A stretch of 41,154 bases of DNA from Spirochaetaceae bacterium UBA6243 (GTDB lineage: Bacteria; Spirochaetota; Spirochaetia; Treponematales; Rectinemataceae), in contig DJVZ01000018.1 in assembly GCA_002441395.1 (NCBI GenBank), forward strand, positions 58,910 through 100,063, in the 5' to 3' direction. A model generated the notes under the pieces. That model saw only the letters and a program-made list of their open reading frames with translations, ran no database searches and was not told the DNA's origin. Made by a program: the position numbers and the translations under genes. This document shows, piece after piece, positions 33,267-41,154 of the stretch; positions within the stretch are counted from its first letter, which is position 1, and each line of letters starts with the position of its first letter.

Positions 33267-34988
33267 ATGAGGGTGTCTCTCGTTCAGCTCAATTCGACTA
33301 TTGGCGATTTTAAGGGCAATGCCGACCGCATGCTCGTCATCGTCAACCGAATCCTCGCCACCTTTTCGGCATCCGAGAAGCCGGACCTGATCGTGTTTCC
33401 CGAACAAAGCCTGTGTGGTTATCCGCCCATGGATTTGCTCGATCAGGAATCATTTTTGTTTGGCTCAGTTGCGGCGCTGCGCCGCCTGCAGAAGCTTTTG
33501 CCGGAGAATATCGCGGTAGGTGTTGGCTATGTCGACAAGAACCGCGAAAGGGCGGGCAAATCGCTCGTCAATACATATTCGGTCCTCTGCAATGGCAAAG
33601 TGCTTTTCACGCAGGCCAAGACTCTCCTCCCTACCTACGATGTATTCGATGAAGCGCGGTATTTCGAGCCGGCCCGCACGCGGCAGGTATTTGCGCAGGA
33701 CTGTGGGCGGGTCGGCTTTGCGATCTGCGAGGATTTTTGGTGGGAAGCGCCCGACGCTTCGCAGAAATATACGATCGATCCCGTGAAGGAACTGATGGAT
33801 GCGGGGGCAGATGTTCTTATTGTTCCTTCCGCCTCGCCCTTCATCGCGGGGAAATTGACCACGAGGCTCAACCTCGCCGAGAAGGCGGTGCGCGCTGGTT
33901 CGATCCCCGTGCTGTACTGCAACGCGGTCGGGGCCAATGATTCACTCGTGTTCGACGGGCGTTCCTTTGCGATGGCGGAGGATACGTCGATCCGCGGTGT
34001 GTGCGGCTGGGGGGAAGAAGTCCTGACCTATGACACCAAGACCGGCAAGGCGACTCGCCTCGTGCTCGACAGTCCAACGCAGCGGCCTGAAGGCGCGGAG
34101 GAAGACGTAAATCCTCATATCAACCGCTACGATGAAATTCGGCGGGCGATAATCGTAGGTATTCAGGATTACCTCAGAAAATCGGGTTTCTCCCGAGTGT
34201 GTCTCGGGTTGTCGGGGGGCATCGATTCGGCGCTTGTGGCAGTCCTTGCCGCCCAGGCCATCGGTTCTCGGAATGTGACCTGTATCTCCATGCCGAGCAG
34301 GTTTTCGAGCACGGGCTCGCTCGATGATGCCGTTGAACTCTGTCGCCGCAACAAGCTGCGCCTCGAGCGCATACCCATTGAGGTACCTTTCACCGCGTAT
34401 CTCAACGCGCTTGCCGTGCCATTTGCAGGGCGGCCTTACGATATCACCGAAGAAAATCTTCAGGCGCGCATTCGGGGTACTCTTCTCATGGCGTGGTCGA
34501 ACAAATTCAACGCGCTGTTGCTCACGACAGGCAACAAGAGCGAAGTCGCGACGGGCTACTGCACGCTCTATGGCGACATGAACGGCTCGCTCGCCCCCAT
34601 CGCGGATCTCTACAAGACCGAAGTCTATGGGCTTGCCGCGTACATCAATGAAATCGCCGCGGCACAGGGCGGCGAGGAGCCGGTCCCCGAGGCGATTATG
34701 AACAAGGCGCCGAGCGCCGAACTCCGTCACAACCAGAAAGACCAGGACACCTTGCCCGAGTACGCGGTGCTCGACGGAATTTTGCGATTATATATAGAAG
34801 AAAATCGCACGATGGACGAAATTGTCGATGCCGGTTTCGACCGCGCCACCGTACGCCGCACCCTCGAAATGACCGCCAAGGCCGAGTACAAACGCAGACA
34901 GGGGGCGCCGGCCATCAAAGTCTCGAAACGGGCGTTCGGGGTAGGGCGGCGGCTTCCTCTCGCGCGCACGATACACGAAGTTGCATGA
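33267..34988 (+). CDS. nadE: Glutamine-dependent NAD+ synthetase
   Basis: The 573-aa protein fuses an N-terminal nitrilase-type glutaminase domain (about 1-260; Glu in VFPEQS, Lys in AKTLLPTYDV, Cys in AICEDFWW) to a C-terminal NAD synthetase domain (about 285-573; PP-loop LGLSGGIDSALV, with TTGNKSEVATGYCTLYGDM as the family segment). It amidates NaAD to NAD+ using Gln and ATP. GGAGG lies 5-7 nt before the ATG. It is the last gene of the lgt operon; a GDPD gene converges on its 3' end after about 40 bp. Confidence 0.96.
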   Translation: MRVSLVQLNSTIGDFKGNADRMLVIVNRILATFSASEKPDLIVFPEQSLCGYPPMDLLDQESFLFGSVAALRRLQKLLPENIAVGVGYVDKNRERAGKSLVNTYSVLCNGKVLFTQAKTLLPTYDVFDEARYFEPARTRQVFAQDCGRVGFAICEDFWWEAPDASQKYTIDPVKELMDAGADVLIVPSASPFIAGKLTTRLNLAEKAVRAGSIPVLYCNAVGANDSLVFDGRSFAMAEDTSIRGVCGWGEEVLTYDTKTGKATRLVLDSPTQRPEGAEEDVNPHINRYDEIRRAIIVGIQDYLRKSGFSRVCLGLSGGIDSALVAVLAAQAIGSRNVTCISMPSRFSSTGSLDDAVELCRRNKLRLERIPIEVPFTAYLNALAVPFAGRPYDITEENLQARIRGTLLMAWSNKFNALLLTTGNKSEVATGYCTLYGDMNGSLAPIADLYKTEVYGLAAYINEIAAAQGGEEPVPEAIMNKAPSAELRHNQKDQDTLPEYAVLDGILRLYIEENRTMDEIVDAGFDRATVRRTLEMTAKAEYKRRQGAPAIKVSKRAFGVGRRLPLARTIHEVA

Positions 34989-35030
34989 GCGGCAGTGCCG
35001 CGCCGCCTGTGGGCACCGTACACCTGCGGA

Positions 35031-35792
35031 TCAGCCGTCCAGCGCCGCTTTTATCACGTCGGCTTCATCTGAAACGATGCCGCATGCTCCGCGGGCAAGA
35101 AGGCTCCTGGCGATCTGTGGATCATTCACTGTCCATGGAATGAAGGGCTTGCCGGACAGCCGCAGATACAGTGGCAGGTGGGCCGCGAGGCTCGATTCAG
35201 GCTTCAGGAAATCCACATTCGCAATCAGTGCGCCTTCTCCGTGCCGCAAAAACCAATATAACTCGTGAGAAGTACTCCATATGATGCCGAGGGGAATGGC
35301 CGGGTCGGCCTTGCGGAAATGTCTCAGGGCAAAGGGGTTGAATGAGGATATGACACAGTTTTTTCCCAGGCCGTGAGACCGGATCGCACCCGCGATTTTT
35401 GAGGTGAGGCCGGTGTCTGCGGAGCTGCGGCTCTTCAGTTCGATGTCGTAGTACACACGGCTTCCGAAATGTTCAAAAAGCTCATCCAGAAGCGGTATCT
35501 GTGCCCCGATCGAAAGCGACCGGAGCTCGGAAAGCGTCGAATTCTCCAGAGAGAGATTGCGCACGGGCTCATCGGGGTGCGCAATCTCTTCTATTCTGCC
35601 GCTATCATCATCGTGGAATACGACAAGTTTCCCGTCGCCGGTCAGGTGGACATCGAGTTCGATACCAGGGATGCCTGTTTCGAGGGCAGCCTGGAATGAT
35701 TCGATGGTGTTTTCGAGGAATTTGCGGTTCAAGCCCCTGTGCGCAAACAAAAGCGGACGGGGAAATTTTGGAAGCAGTGATGGATGGCGCAT
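35031..35792 (-). CDS. Glycerophosphodiester phosphodiesterase
   Basis: The 253-aa TIM-barrel protein has the GDPD signature: FAHRGLNRKFLENTIESF (His, Glu, Asn), IELDVHLT with the metal-binding Glu/Asp, the catalytic His in VFHDDD and Glu in YDIELKS, and the closing FIPWTVNDP. It hydrolyses glycerophosphodiesters to glycerol-3-phosphate and an alcohol. There is no signal peptide, so it is cytoplasmic. AAGGA precedes the ATG by about 7 nt. It follows the coiled-coil gene after 79 bp on the minus strand. Confidence 0.93.
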   Translation of the reverse strand: MRHPSLLPKFPRPLLFAHRGLNRKFLENTIESFQAALETGIPGIELDVHLTGDGKLVVFHDDDSGRIEEIAHPDEPVRNLSLENSTLSELRSLSIGAQIPLLDELFEHFGSRVYYDIELKSRSSADTGLTSKIAGAIRSHGLGKNCVISSFNPFALRHFRKADPAIPLGIIWSTSHELYWFLRHGEGALIANVDFLKPESSLAAHLPLYLRLSGKPFIPWTVNDPQIARSLLARGACGIVSDEADVIKAALDG

Positions 35793-35871
35793 ATGAATTT
35801 CCTTTTAAAAATTGGCGCTCAGTGTGATGCTTTTTGAAGAGGACCCTTTGGACCGCGTTCCGCAAAAAAAA

Positions 35872-36438
35872 TCAGAGCAGGCCCATCTTTTTCTTCAGTT
35901 CGGTGAGCGCGTCGTCGATGGGCTGGCTCGGCGGATTTGTCGGAGGTTCGGGAGGCGCTTCGGGCCCTTCTGTCCCTGGTCCCGCAGATGTGCCGGCCGC
36001 AGCTTCACTGGCGGCTTCGCCGGCCACGGTTCCACCGGCTGTGGCCCCGGAGCCTGGCCCTACAGGTTTTTTTTCATCTCCAAGGTCACCGACGATCATC
36101 GAAAGTTCCGCCAGAAGCTGGTCGGGATCGACCCTGCGCTGCTTCGCCTTGATGATGGGGAGAGCCTCGCGCAGTTGCTCGATATCCCGTCGAAGGCCTG
36201 TGAGCTCGAGCGAAAGTTCCTGTGCCTTCGATTCAAGTTCCGAAGCCCTTTGCAAGGCGGCTTCTGAAAGCTCCTGCATGGCGCGGGCCTGTGCAGAAGC
36301 GGCCCTGGATTTCCATTCCCCGGCCTGTGATTTCAGCGAGGCTATCTCTTTTTCATATTTTTTCGCGTCGGTCGCGTAGGCGAGCAACAGTTCCGAGGCG
36401 CCTTCGTAATCGAGACTGGAAAGCTCTTGGGGTGTCAT
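35872..36438 (-). CDS. Coiled-coil protein of unknown function with Pro/Ala/Gly-rich linker
   Basis: The 188-aa product begins MTPQELSSLDYEGASELLLAY and is a long, charged helical region to about 115 (heptads of Leu/Ala with Glu/Lys). Then comes a linker rich in Gly, Ala, Thr, Pro and Glu (about 130-170) and a short C-terminal helix. There is no signal peptide or recognised domain. GAGG about 9 nt upstream supports ATG 36438; the open frame upstream overlaps mnmE. It is divergent from mnmE. The design resembles structural or scaffold proteins but the function is unknown. Confidence 0.65.
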   Translation of the reverse strand: MTPQELSSLDYEGASELLLAYATDAKKYEKEIASLKSQAGEWKSRAASAQARAMQELSEAALQRASELESKAQELSLELTGLRRDIEQLREALPIIKAKQRRVDPDQLLAELSMIVGDLGDEKKPVGPGSGATAGGTVAGEAASEAAAGTSAGPGTEGPEAPPEPPTNPPSQPIDDALTELKKKMGLL

Positions 36439-36504
36439 GATCGTATACCTCGGCAGTATTGTACCCGAAGCCTTTTGAATGTGCCAGCCTTCAGGATAAA
36501 CTCC

Positions 36505-36534
36505 TTGTATCTCATGCCAGGGTAGCGCTATCGT
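36505..36534 (+). promoter_or_regulatory. Possible promoter of mnmE
   Basis: TTGTAT (36505-36510) and TATCGT (36529-36534) are spaced by 18 nt. The -10 ends 8 nt before the mnmE ATG at 36543 and there is no SD, which is again consistent with a leaderless start. Confidence 0.35.
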
Positions 36535-36542
36535 ACTCGCGT

Positions 36543-37922
36543 ATGTCCCGAACGTATTTTGACCGCGCGGAGCCGATCGTCGCGCTCGCGACGCCGGAAG
36601 GGCGTTCCGCGCTCGCCGTGATCCGGACCTCCGGGGAGAACGCGGTAGATATCGTGGCGCGCTGTTTTTCTCAGCCGCAAGCGCTCCTCGGCGCCGAAGG
36701 CTATCATGCGGTCTACGGATGGATTTTTGATCCTGTTTCCCAAGAGCGCCTCGATGAGGTGGTCGCCTTGGTGTTCCGCGCGCCGCATTCATTTACAGGC
36801 GAAAATGCGGTCGAGATCATGTGCCACGGATCGACCGCGGTTGCGCAGCGGATACTCGAGGTGCTGTATACGCAGGGTTTTTCTCCAGCCCTTCCGGGCG
36901 AATTTTCATTTCGGGCCTTCGCCGGGGGGAAGACCGATCTTGTGCGCGCCGAGGCCATCAATGAACTCACCCACGCCTCGTGTGAAGCAGCCCGCCACGA
37001 TGCGCTTCAGAGGCTTTCAGGCGTTCTGTCCCGAAAACTTGAGGAGATTCGCAACCTGATGATCGATGTGCTCGCGGATATCAATGCGCGGCTCGATTAT
37101 CCCGAGGATGAGGGTCCCGAAGAGACAGACCGCTGGGTCCAGTTAATGCAGCGCGCCCAAGACGAACTCTCCGATCTCATAAGAAGCTATCCGGGTGGGC
37201 GGCTGCGGCAGGAAGGGCTTTTGGTGGTGATTGCCGGAAGACCGAATGCTGGCAAGTCGAGTCTGTTCAATCTTCTGGTTCGGGAAGAGCGCGCAATCGT
37301 GAGCCCCGAGCCTGGCACCACGCGCGACTGGCTGGAAGCGTGGATTTCGATAGGAGACTTCGCGGTGCGGATCGTCGATACCGCCGGCCTCCGGAACACG
37401 GGAAACTCGATAGAGGCTGAAGGCGTGCGCCGGTCTCATGCGCTTTTGGCTCGCGCCGATGTGATTCTCTATCTTGTCGACGGGACTGTGGGACTCGATG
37501 ACGAGGACAGAAGCTTTGTCGCGCGATATCCCAGGGCGCTTCTCCTGTGGAACAAGGCAGACCTCTCCCGGTGCATGCCCGCACCCTCGGCGTGGGCCGC
37601 GGTCAGCGCGAAGGATATTCATTCATTCGGGAGTTTTGAATCGATGCTGAAGAGTGCGCTTCACTCCTCTATCCAGGAGGCGCGGACCAGCGGGCAATAT
37701 GAAGCGCAGGTTCGCATCGCAAGCGAACGACAGGCGCGCCTTCTGAGGCAAGCGCACGAGGCTATCGCGCAGGCTATGGAAGCGCAGACCGCGGGAGCGG
37801 GGCTCGATCTCGTGGCACTGCATATTCGGGAATCGGCCGAGTGCATAGGGGAAATTACGGGCGACATTGCGCCGGACGAGGTGCTCGAGCGTGTTTTCAG
37901 TACATTTTGTCTGGGTAAATGA
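36543..37922 (+). CDS. mnmE: tRNA modification GTPase MnmE
   Basis: The 459-aa protein installs, with MnmG, the carboxymethylaminomethyl group at U34 of several tRNAs. The N-terminal tetrahydrofolate-binding domain (about 1-118) starts IVALATPEGRSALAVIR. The inserted G domain has GRPNAGKSSL, DTAGLR and NKADLS, and the C-terminus ends CLGK (family CxGK) with the catalytic Cys. The start at 36543 gives the family N-terminus; the open frame upstream to 36459 is promoter DNA. Its stop overlaps the mnmG start (ATGA). Confidence 0.95.
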   Translation: MSRTYFDRAEPIVALATPEGRSALAVIRTSGENAVDIVARCFSQPQALLGAEGYHAVYGWIFDPVSQERLDEVVALVFRAPHSFTGENAVEIMCHGSTAVAQRILEVLYTQGFSPALPGEFSFRAFAGGKTDLVRAEAINELTHASCEAARHDALQRLSGVLSRKLEEIRNLMIDVLADINARLDYPEDEGPEETDRWVQLMQRAQDELSDLIRSYPGGRLRQEGLLVVIAGRPNAGKSSLFNLLVREERAIVSPEPGTTRDWLEAWISIGDFAVRIVDTAGLRNTGNSIEAEGVRRSHALLARADVILYLVDGTVGLDDEDRSFVARYPRALLLWNKADLSRCMPAPSAWAAVSAKDIHSFGSFESMLKSALHSSIQEARTSGQYEAQVRIASERQARLLRQAHEAIAQAMEAQTAGAGLDLVALHIRESAECIGEITGDIAPDEVLERVFSTFCLGK

Positions 37923-39811
37923 GGGCGGCTATGGCGGATTTTGAGGCAATTGTCGTCGGCGGCGGGCACGCGGGCATCGAGGCCGCGCTCGCGCTCGCTC
38001 GGCTCGGGACAAAAACGTTGCTTGTTACGCAGAATCCGGACACTATCGCGAAAATGTCCTGCAACCCCGCGATCGGCGGTCTCTCCAAAGGGAACCTCGT
38101 GCGCGAAGTCGATGCGCTCGGTGGCCAGATGGGCATTCTTGCCGATGCGACCTCAATTCAAGTGCGCATGTTGAATCAATCGCGCGGCGCTGCGGTGCAG
38201 GCTCCCCGCGCCCAATCCGATAAGGCCCTGTATTCCGCCATGGCCCGCCAGGCTCTCGAAGCGCAGCCGAACCTGACCATTTTTATGGATACTGTCACTG
38301 ATATTCTTGTTTCGGGGGGAGAGCAGCGGCGCATCGCAGGTGTGCGCACCGAGCGGGGCAACTCGATCAGTGCCCGCACCGTCGTCCTCACCACCGGCAC
38401 TTTCATGGAAGGCAAGCTGTTCATCGGCCAGTGGAGCGGGCCGGGCGGCCGCCTGGGAGAACCCGCGGCGATTGGACTCGGCACGGCGCTCCGCGCGCGG
38501 GGCTTCCCTGTCGGACGGATGAAAACAGGTACTCCTGCCCGCATAAAGCGCGGCAGTATCGATTTTTCGAAGCTCGAAGCTCAGCACAGCGATCCGCACA
38601 GGATTTTTTTCTCTTTTCTGGAGCGCGATTATGGGCGGCCCGATCTGCCTTGCTACATTGTGTACACGAATCAGGCGACACACGAAGCGATTCGCGCCGG
38701 TCTCGACCGTTCGCCGCTCTTCTCGGGAGTGATTGTCGGCAAAGGCCCTCGCTACTGCCCGTCGATTGAAGACAAGGTCGTACGCTTCCCCGACAGGGAA
38801 CGCCACCAGGTGTTCATCGAACCCGAGGGCCTCTACACCGACGAAGTGTACCTCAATGGGCTTTCGAGCTCTTTGCCTGAAGATGTCCAGACACGCTTCT
38901 ATCACAGCATCCCCGGTCTGGAACACGCAGAGATCGTCCGGCCCGCCTATGCTGTCGAGTATGATTATATCGATTCTTCGGCGCTCTATGCTTCGCTCGA
39001 GTCGAAAATTGTCGGAGGACTCTTCATCGCAGGGCAGACCAACGGGACATCGGGATACGAAGAGGCCGCCGCACAGGGCTTGATGGCGGGCATCAACGCG
39101 CGCCGCACCCTCGATGGCGAGCCTCCCCTCATTCTCGGGAGAAATGAGGCCTATATCGGCGTGCTCATAGACGACCTCGTGACCCTCTCGCCGAAAGAAC
39201 CATATAGGATGTTCACAAGCAGGGCCGAATACCGCCTCGCCCTTCGCCATGACACCTCTGATTTGAGACTCACTCCGTACGCCATTGAGATCGGGCTTGC
39301 CGATGAGCAGCGCCGCGAGTGCTTCGAACGGCGCCTTCGGACCATCGAAGAGGTCAAAGAACTCCTCGATGGTCGCAAGGTACAGAGAGAAGATTGCGTG
39401 CAGATACCTGAACTCGGAAATCACGTGGGGCAAGCGCTTGCGGAGGCACTCCGTGATCCGAAAATCGGGGCCTTGCTCGATGACGAAGCCGACGCTCTGG
39501 CGCGCATTGCCCGGCTTCTGCCTCAGACCGCAACCATGCAGGCGTCGGGTGTCCTCACTGCCCTGCTCAACGAGCGCTACAAAGGTTATCTCGAAAAAGA
39601 AGAGCGTCTGGCAAACCGTCTTTCCAAGGCAGACAAGCTGTTCATCCCTGCTGAATTCGATTATTCGTATTTAAAAGGCCTGTCCAGGGAGGCACAGGAA
39701 AAACTGACTGCGCAGCGTCCTCTTACGCTGGGACAGGCTTCGAGAATTCCGGGGGTTCGGAAATCGGATGTTGCGCTTTTGTATATCGCGCTTGCGAAGC
39801 GTGGGGGTTAG
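37919..39811 (+). CDS. mnmG: tRNA uridine 5-carboxymethylaminomethyl modification enzyme MnmG
   Basis: The 630-aa FAD-dependent partner of MnmE has the dinucleotide-binding GGGHAGIEAALA, the MSCNPAIGGLSKGNLVREVDA-type family segment, TGTPARIKRG and the C-terminal SRAEYRLALRHD region. A second ATG at 37931 (MADFEAIVVGG) also fits; the first overlaps the mnmE stop by ATGA. Adjacent mnmE and mnmG genes are usual in several phyla. Its 3' end overlaps the minus-strand gene below by 4 bp. Confidence 0.95.
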   Translation: MRAAMADFEAIVVGGGHAGIEAALALARLGTKTLLVTQNPDTIAKMSCNPAIGGLSKGNLVREVDALGGQMGILADATSIQVRMLNQSRGAAVQAPRAQSDKALYSAMARQALEAQPNLTIFMDTVTDILVSGGEQRRIAGVRTERGNSISARTVVLTTGTFMEGKLFIGQWSGPGGRLGEPAAIGLGTALRARGFPVGRMKTGTPARIKRGSIDFSKLEAQHSDPHRIFFSFLERDYGRPDLPCYIVYTNQATHEAIRAGLDRSPLFSGVIVGKGPRYCPSIEDKVVRFPDRERHQVFIEPEGLYTDEVYLNGLSSSLPEDVQTRFYHSIPGLEHAEIVRPAYAVEYDYIDSSALYASLESKIVGGLFIAGQTNGTSGYEEAAAQGLMAGINARRTLDGEPPLILGRNEAYIGVLIDDLVTLSPKEPYRMFTSRAEYRLALRHDTSDLRLTPYAIEIGLADEQRRECFERRLRTIEEVKELLDGRKVQREDCVQIPELGNHVGQALAEALRDPKIGALLDDEADALARIARLLPQTATMQASGVLTALLNERYKGYLEKEERLANRLSKADKLFIPAEFDYSYLKGLSREAQEKLTAQRPLTLGQASRIPGVRKSDVALLYIALAKRGG

Positions 39812-40449
39812 TGCTTCTCAAATCCGCACAGCTGCGACAATTGCGTCTTGGCTTCTTCGAGAGCGTCAGAGTAGTTTTTGCGCATCGCGTCGATATTCTT
39901 TCGATAGAACTCCGCAAATTCAGGATCTGACATTGGGTCGATGCGGACATTCTGCCCGAGCTGGGCCGCCAACTGCCGCTCCTTTTCCCTGAGTTTGGGA
40001 GCCCACTGATTGCGGATTGCCTGTTCGACGCGTTTCATCTCTTCGCTATACTTTCCAAGAAATTGAATGATTTGCTGAAAGAGAGAGCGCGCTTGCTGCT
40101 GGGCAAGTTTTACCTCGCGCTCAGAAGTAAATTTAGAGGAGAGGCCGCAGAGGGCCACGATTGCTTTGCCTGACGATTCAAGTTTTGCGGTTTCGACGGC
40201 AGTGTTGACCGGCAATTGAATCGGGGCAGTGAGCACTTCGAAAGCCGCGCTGAGGAAGGTCTGGCGTTGTGCCGCATCGATGGTATCGAAAATTGCCTTA
40301 AAATCGACGGAATCCGGTGCTTCCAAGAATCTGCCCGCGGCTTTGCGTCCTTCAAGTTTTGCTTCATTCGCTTTTTGTACCGATTCATCGATCTGTAAAT
40401 TTTTAGTCCGTTCGAGCGCGAGCTCCAGAGCGGTTTTTATGACAGCCAT
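39808..40449 (-). CDS. Soluble helical protein of unknown function
   Basis: The 213-aa protein is predicted mostly alpha-helical, with alternating Leu/Ala and charged residues, two Cys (ALCGLS and SQLCGFEKH), and no signal peptide or known domain. It begins MAVIKTALELALERTKN and ends in a Cys-Gly-Phe-Glu-Lys-His tail. AGGAGG about 6-8 nt before the ATG makes it a well-supported gene. It overlaps the convergent mnmG stop by 4 bp. I have no family assignment. Confidence 0.72.
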   Translation of the reverse strand: MAVIKTALELALERTKNLQIDESVQKANEAKLEGRKAAGRFLEAPDSVDFKAIFDTIDAAQRQTFLSAAFEVLTAPIQLPVNTAVETAKLESSGKAIVALCGLSSKFTSEREVKLAQQQARSLFQQIIQFLGKYSEEMKRVEQAIRNQWAPKLREKERQLAAQLGQNVRIDPMSDPEFAEFYRKNIDAMRKNYSDALEEAKTQLSQLCGFEKH

Positions 40450-40482
40450 TGCAATTCCTCCTGGATAATTGAATAGAATGAA

Positions 40483-41154
40483 TCAAGGCGTGGAGGGTTT
40501 GCTTTTTAAGGCATCAAAGAAACTGGCTATTTTGTCGAAAATGCCAATCACAATAATAATTGCGACAATCCACTCCGCGATCCGAAACACAAGCAGAGGA
40601 GGCGCCTGCACCGCCAACTGGATGATTTCCAGGGTGTACAGCACCATTATCGATGCAACAGTCACCTTCCCCATAAAGGTGGAATTTGGTTCGATGTGTT
40701 TCTTGACTATGGCAAGGATCGCCATTAACAGCGCCTGGATGCCAAGTCTCAGCAGCACGAGCGTGAAAAACCACCTTGGAATAAGTGAATAATACTGAAA
40801 AATAACGCTCAGGACAACGAGGAGCGTATAATCGCTTGTCGAGTCCATCATTCTGCCAACGCGCGTCACTTGATTGGTCTTGCGCGAAATGCGTCCATCG
40901 AAAAAGTCGGTCAGGAAGATAAGCGCCACCAAAATAAGCAAGGGAATTTTTATTGAGTACTGTTTTGCAGCCATTACCAGCACAAGCAGAGTCGGCATAG
41001 TGCTCACTCTGCTCAGTGTGATGATATTGGCGAAGTTGACGTGGTCGAGTTTTTCACCAGTTGATTCAATGGTAAAATCGTCCTGAAAAAGAAGAAGCAT
41101 AATAAGAATAACTATATGGAAACCGCCGCTGATAGGTAGAAACATCGACCAGTA
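40483..41154 (-). CDS. CDP-alcohol phosphatidyltransferase family protein (5' end cut by window edge)
   Basis: The frame is open to the window end, with an ATG at 41145 that may not be the true start. The family motif D-x2-D-G-x2-(A)-R-x8-G-x3-D-x3-D is intact apart from Ala to Ser: LTDFFDGRISRKTNQ, then GRMMDSTSD. Six or so membrane helices are visible, as in phosphatidylglycerophosphate or phosphatidylserine synthases. Which alcohol it uses is not deducible. It joins CDP-diacylglycerol to a polar alcohol at the inner membrane. Confidence 0.85.
   Translation of the reverse strand, partial: YWSMFLPISGGFHIVILIMLLLFQDDFTIESTGEKLDHVNFANIITLSRVSTMPTLLVLVMAAKQYSIKIPLLILVALIFLTDFFDGRISRKTNQVTRVGRMMDSTSDYTLLVVLSVIFQYYSLIPRWFFTLVLLRLGIQALLMAILAIVKKHIEPNSTFMGKVTVASIMVLYTLEIIQLAVQAPPLLVFRIAEWIVAIIIVIGIFDKIASFFDALKSKPSTP

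Noticed and set aside
38153..39433. 426-aa minus-strand ORF opposite mnmG
   Set aside because: Antisense shadow of mnmG with no recognisable domain or ribosome site.

Overview
The window looks like a chromosomal segment from a GC-rich, anaerobic, fermentative, probably diderm bacterium. A spirochaete is my best guess, at low to moderate confidence. The case rests on a multi-subunit [FeFe]-hydrogenase operon, a K+-dependent membrane pyrophosphatase, a MurA with Asp in place of the catalytic Cys (a variant known from spirochaetes, chlamydiae and mycobacteria), lipoprotein machinery, a periplasmic S41 protease, and several coiled-coil proteins I cannot place. Nearly everything is core metabolism or housekeeping. 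I see no insertion sequence, prophage, CRISPR array, rRNA or tRNA gene.

Left part (1-9922): a truncated Ser/Thr kinase gene is translationally coupled to a TPR gene on the minus strand. Diverging from them is a five-gene hydrogenase operon: NuoE-like subunit, GHKL ATPase, [2Fe-2S] protein, NuoF-like subunit and group A [FeFe]-hydrogenase. A convergent Rsm22-type Fe-S methyltransferase and a PAS-GAF-GGDEF diguanylate cyclase follow.

Middle (9943-25433): trpS, a lipoprotein MsrB, an alpha/beta hydrolase coupled to an FlK-like thioesterase, an unrecognised 262-aa protein and hppA. Next is the argC-argJ-argB-argD operon, preceded by a long untranslated region. That region holds a promoter, several dyads and a 36-codon ORF with eight arginine codons in its second half, which I interpret as an arginine leader peptide. 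An M24 peptidase, pyrC, murA and pspA follow.

Right part (25437-41154): a minus-strand block reads, in transcription order, ctpA, rsmE, a WecG/TagA-type glycosyltransferase, a degenerate NtrC-like AAA+ protein, an SDR, a STAS/zinc-ribbon protein, a YbjN-like protein and pspA. On the plus strand are a small membrane protein, lgt and nadE, and later mnmE and mnmG. Opposite them are a glycerophosphodiesterase, two proteins of unknown function and a CDP-alcohol phosphatidyltransferase cut by the window end.

Two points go beyond routine annotation. The first is the candidate arginine attenuation leader. The second is a recurring start-site architecture: murA, mnmE, the membrane-protein gene, the hydrolase gene, the SDR gene and the rsm22-like gene lack a Shine-Dalgarno sequence and have a -10-like hexamer 6-10 nt before the start codon, which suggests leaderless mRNAs. 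Other genes in the same window carry strong GGAGG sites.
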